This document shows, piece after piece, positions 6,054 through 6,323 of a stretch of DNA of 6,323 nucleotides (the stretch's first letter is position 1; each line of letters begins with the position of its first letter). A model generated the notes under the pieces. That model ran no database searches. It was not told the origin of the DNA and was given only the letters and a program-made list of their open reading frames with translations. Where the stretch lies: the NCBI GenBank assembly GCA_049514335.1, contig JBEKVE010000180.1:1-6323 (forward strand), in the 5' to 3' direction. Position numbers and translations under genes: made by a program. Origin of the DNA: JBEKVE01 sp049514335. GTDB lineage: Bacteria > Actinomycetota > Acidimicrobiia > Acidimicrobiales > UBA8190.

Positions 6054-6059
6054 ATTATC
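6054..6059 (-). promoter_or_regulatory. -10 element for the small membrane protein gene
   Basis: GATAAT on the - strand (6059 to 6054) matches TATAAT at five of six positions. Transcription would begin near 6047, giving either a leaderless message from the GTG at 6047 or a leader of about 78 bases to the GTG at 5969. No convincing -35 hexamer is seen 16-18 bases upstream. Confidence 0.35.
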
Positions 6060-6081
6060 CGCTCACCGGGAGGCGTACTCG

Positions 6082-6191
6082 GGCACGGTACGTGTGCCGG
6101 CTTGGTCGACCGTTCAGATGGCTCCGGCCGTCTGCCCCGGGTGTCTCATAGCGGGGAGACGGTGATTGGACCAGAGGGGACAGAGGTGTCC
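6082..6191. other. Hairpin-rich non-coding stretch
   Basis: Three inverted repeats lie in 110 bases. GGCAC/GTGCC pair at 6082-6086 and 6094-6098. An 11-bp stem (6128-6139 with 6152-6162) has one bulged G at 6134 and a 12-base loop. GGACA/TGTCC pair around a GAGG loop at 6178-6191. An 8-base palindrome, GGTCGACC, is at 6104-6111. No convincing gene covers the region, which lies between divergent promoter candidates. It could be an operator array, a terminator or a small structured RNA. Confidence 0.4.
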
Positions 6192-6218
6192 GAGGCACGC
6201 GGTGGGGGAGTGGGCGTG

Positions 6219-6248
6219 TTCGCCCAATCCCGTTCCGGGAAGTAGGAT
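6219..6248 (+). promoter_or_regulatory. Candidate housekeeping promoter for the right-edge gene
   Basis: TTCGCC (6219-6224) and TAGGAT (6243-6248) are 18 bases apart. The -10 fits TAnnnT; the -35 matches TTGACA at only three positions. A start near 6255 would leave about 25 bases before the GTG at 6280. A short dyad, TTCC-G-GGAA, sits at 6233-6241 inside the spacer. Confidence 0.35.
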
Positions 6249-6279
6249 GGTTGGCGTCCACGGGCGAGGGGGGTCAGCT

Positions 6280-6323
6280 GTGCGCTCAGTCAGGGTTGGG
6301 GATCGGGTCCAGGCGAACCATGG
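6280..6323 (+). CDS. N-terminus of a gene cut off by the window end
   Basis: A GTG at 6280 follows the purine-rich GAGGGGGG by about 6 bases and opens a frame to the window edge. It reads MRSVRVGDRVQANHG when the last two bases are taken as glycine. The VGDRVQA pattern resembles the first strand of small SH3/KOW-like barrel proteins, but 14 codons are too few to assign a family. The upstream promoter candidate and the Shine-Dalgarno site support a real start. Confidence 0.5.
   Translation, partial: MRSVRVGDRVQANH

Noticed and set aside
5931..6261. Open frames on both strands through the hairpin-rich region
   Set aside because: Products are low-complexity Arg/Gly/Pro-rich, no good starts, and they conflict with the promoter and hairpin signals.
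1..6323. CRISPR array, tRNA, rRNA, insertion sequence or attachment site
   Set aside because: No regular long repeats, tRNA-like clover, transposase motif or terminal inverted repeats were seen by eye.

Overview
The window is GC-rich, with G or C at most third codon positions, GTG starts beside good Shine-Dalgarno sites, a GAF-ANTAR regulator and a DUF2079 membrane protein. This suggests a high-GC actinobacterium, possibly Acidimicrobiia-like. The phylum is an inference from gene content; there is no rRNA or other marker to settle it.

Layout. Left edge: a GAF-ANTAR regulator on the + strand (64-828). Convergent to it, on the - strand and read from right to left, are: a DUF2079 polytopic membrane protein (5679-3985); a damaged or fused ECF sigma-factor segment (3808-3317) behind a good ECF-type promoter (3882-3857); a cyclic-nucleotide-binding-domain/thioredoxin-reductase-like flavoprotein (3316-1694); a cysteine-free DksA/TraR-like protein (1588-1259); and a UBP-type zinc-finger protein (1146-850). 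A small single-pass membrane protein (5969-5823, -) lies upstream of the DUF2079 gene. The last 260 bases hold a hairpin-rich non-coding stretch, a promoter candidate and the first 14 codons of a + strand gene cut off by the window end.

How the genes may work together. The central - strand block reads as a redox and stress-response module: an ECF sigma region feeding in frame into a CRP-TrxR flavoprotein, followed by a DksA-like RNA-polymerase-channel protein without zinc cysteines and a zinc-finger protein of the ubiquitin-C-terminus-binding fold. Three things stand out. The sigma segment keeps region 2 but seems to have lost most of region 4, and it has no stop before the flavoprotein. The flavoprotein lacks the CxxC of true thioredoxin reductases. 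The DksA-like protein keeps the acidic DxxDxA tip while losing all four zinc ligands. Operon membership is inferred from strand and spacing (gaps of about 105-112 bases), not shown.
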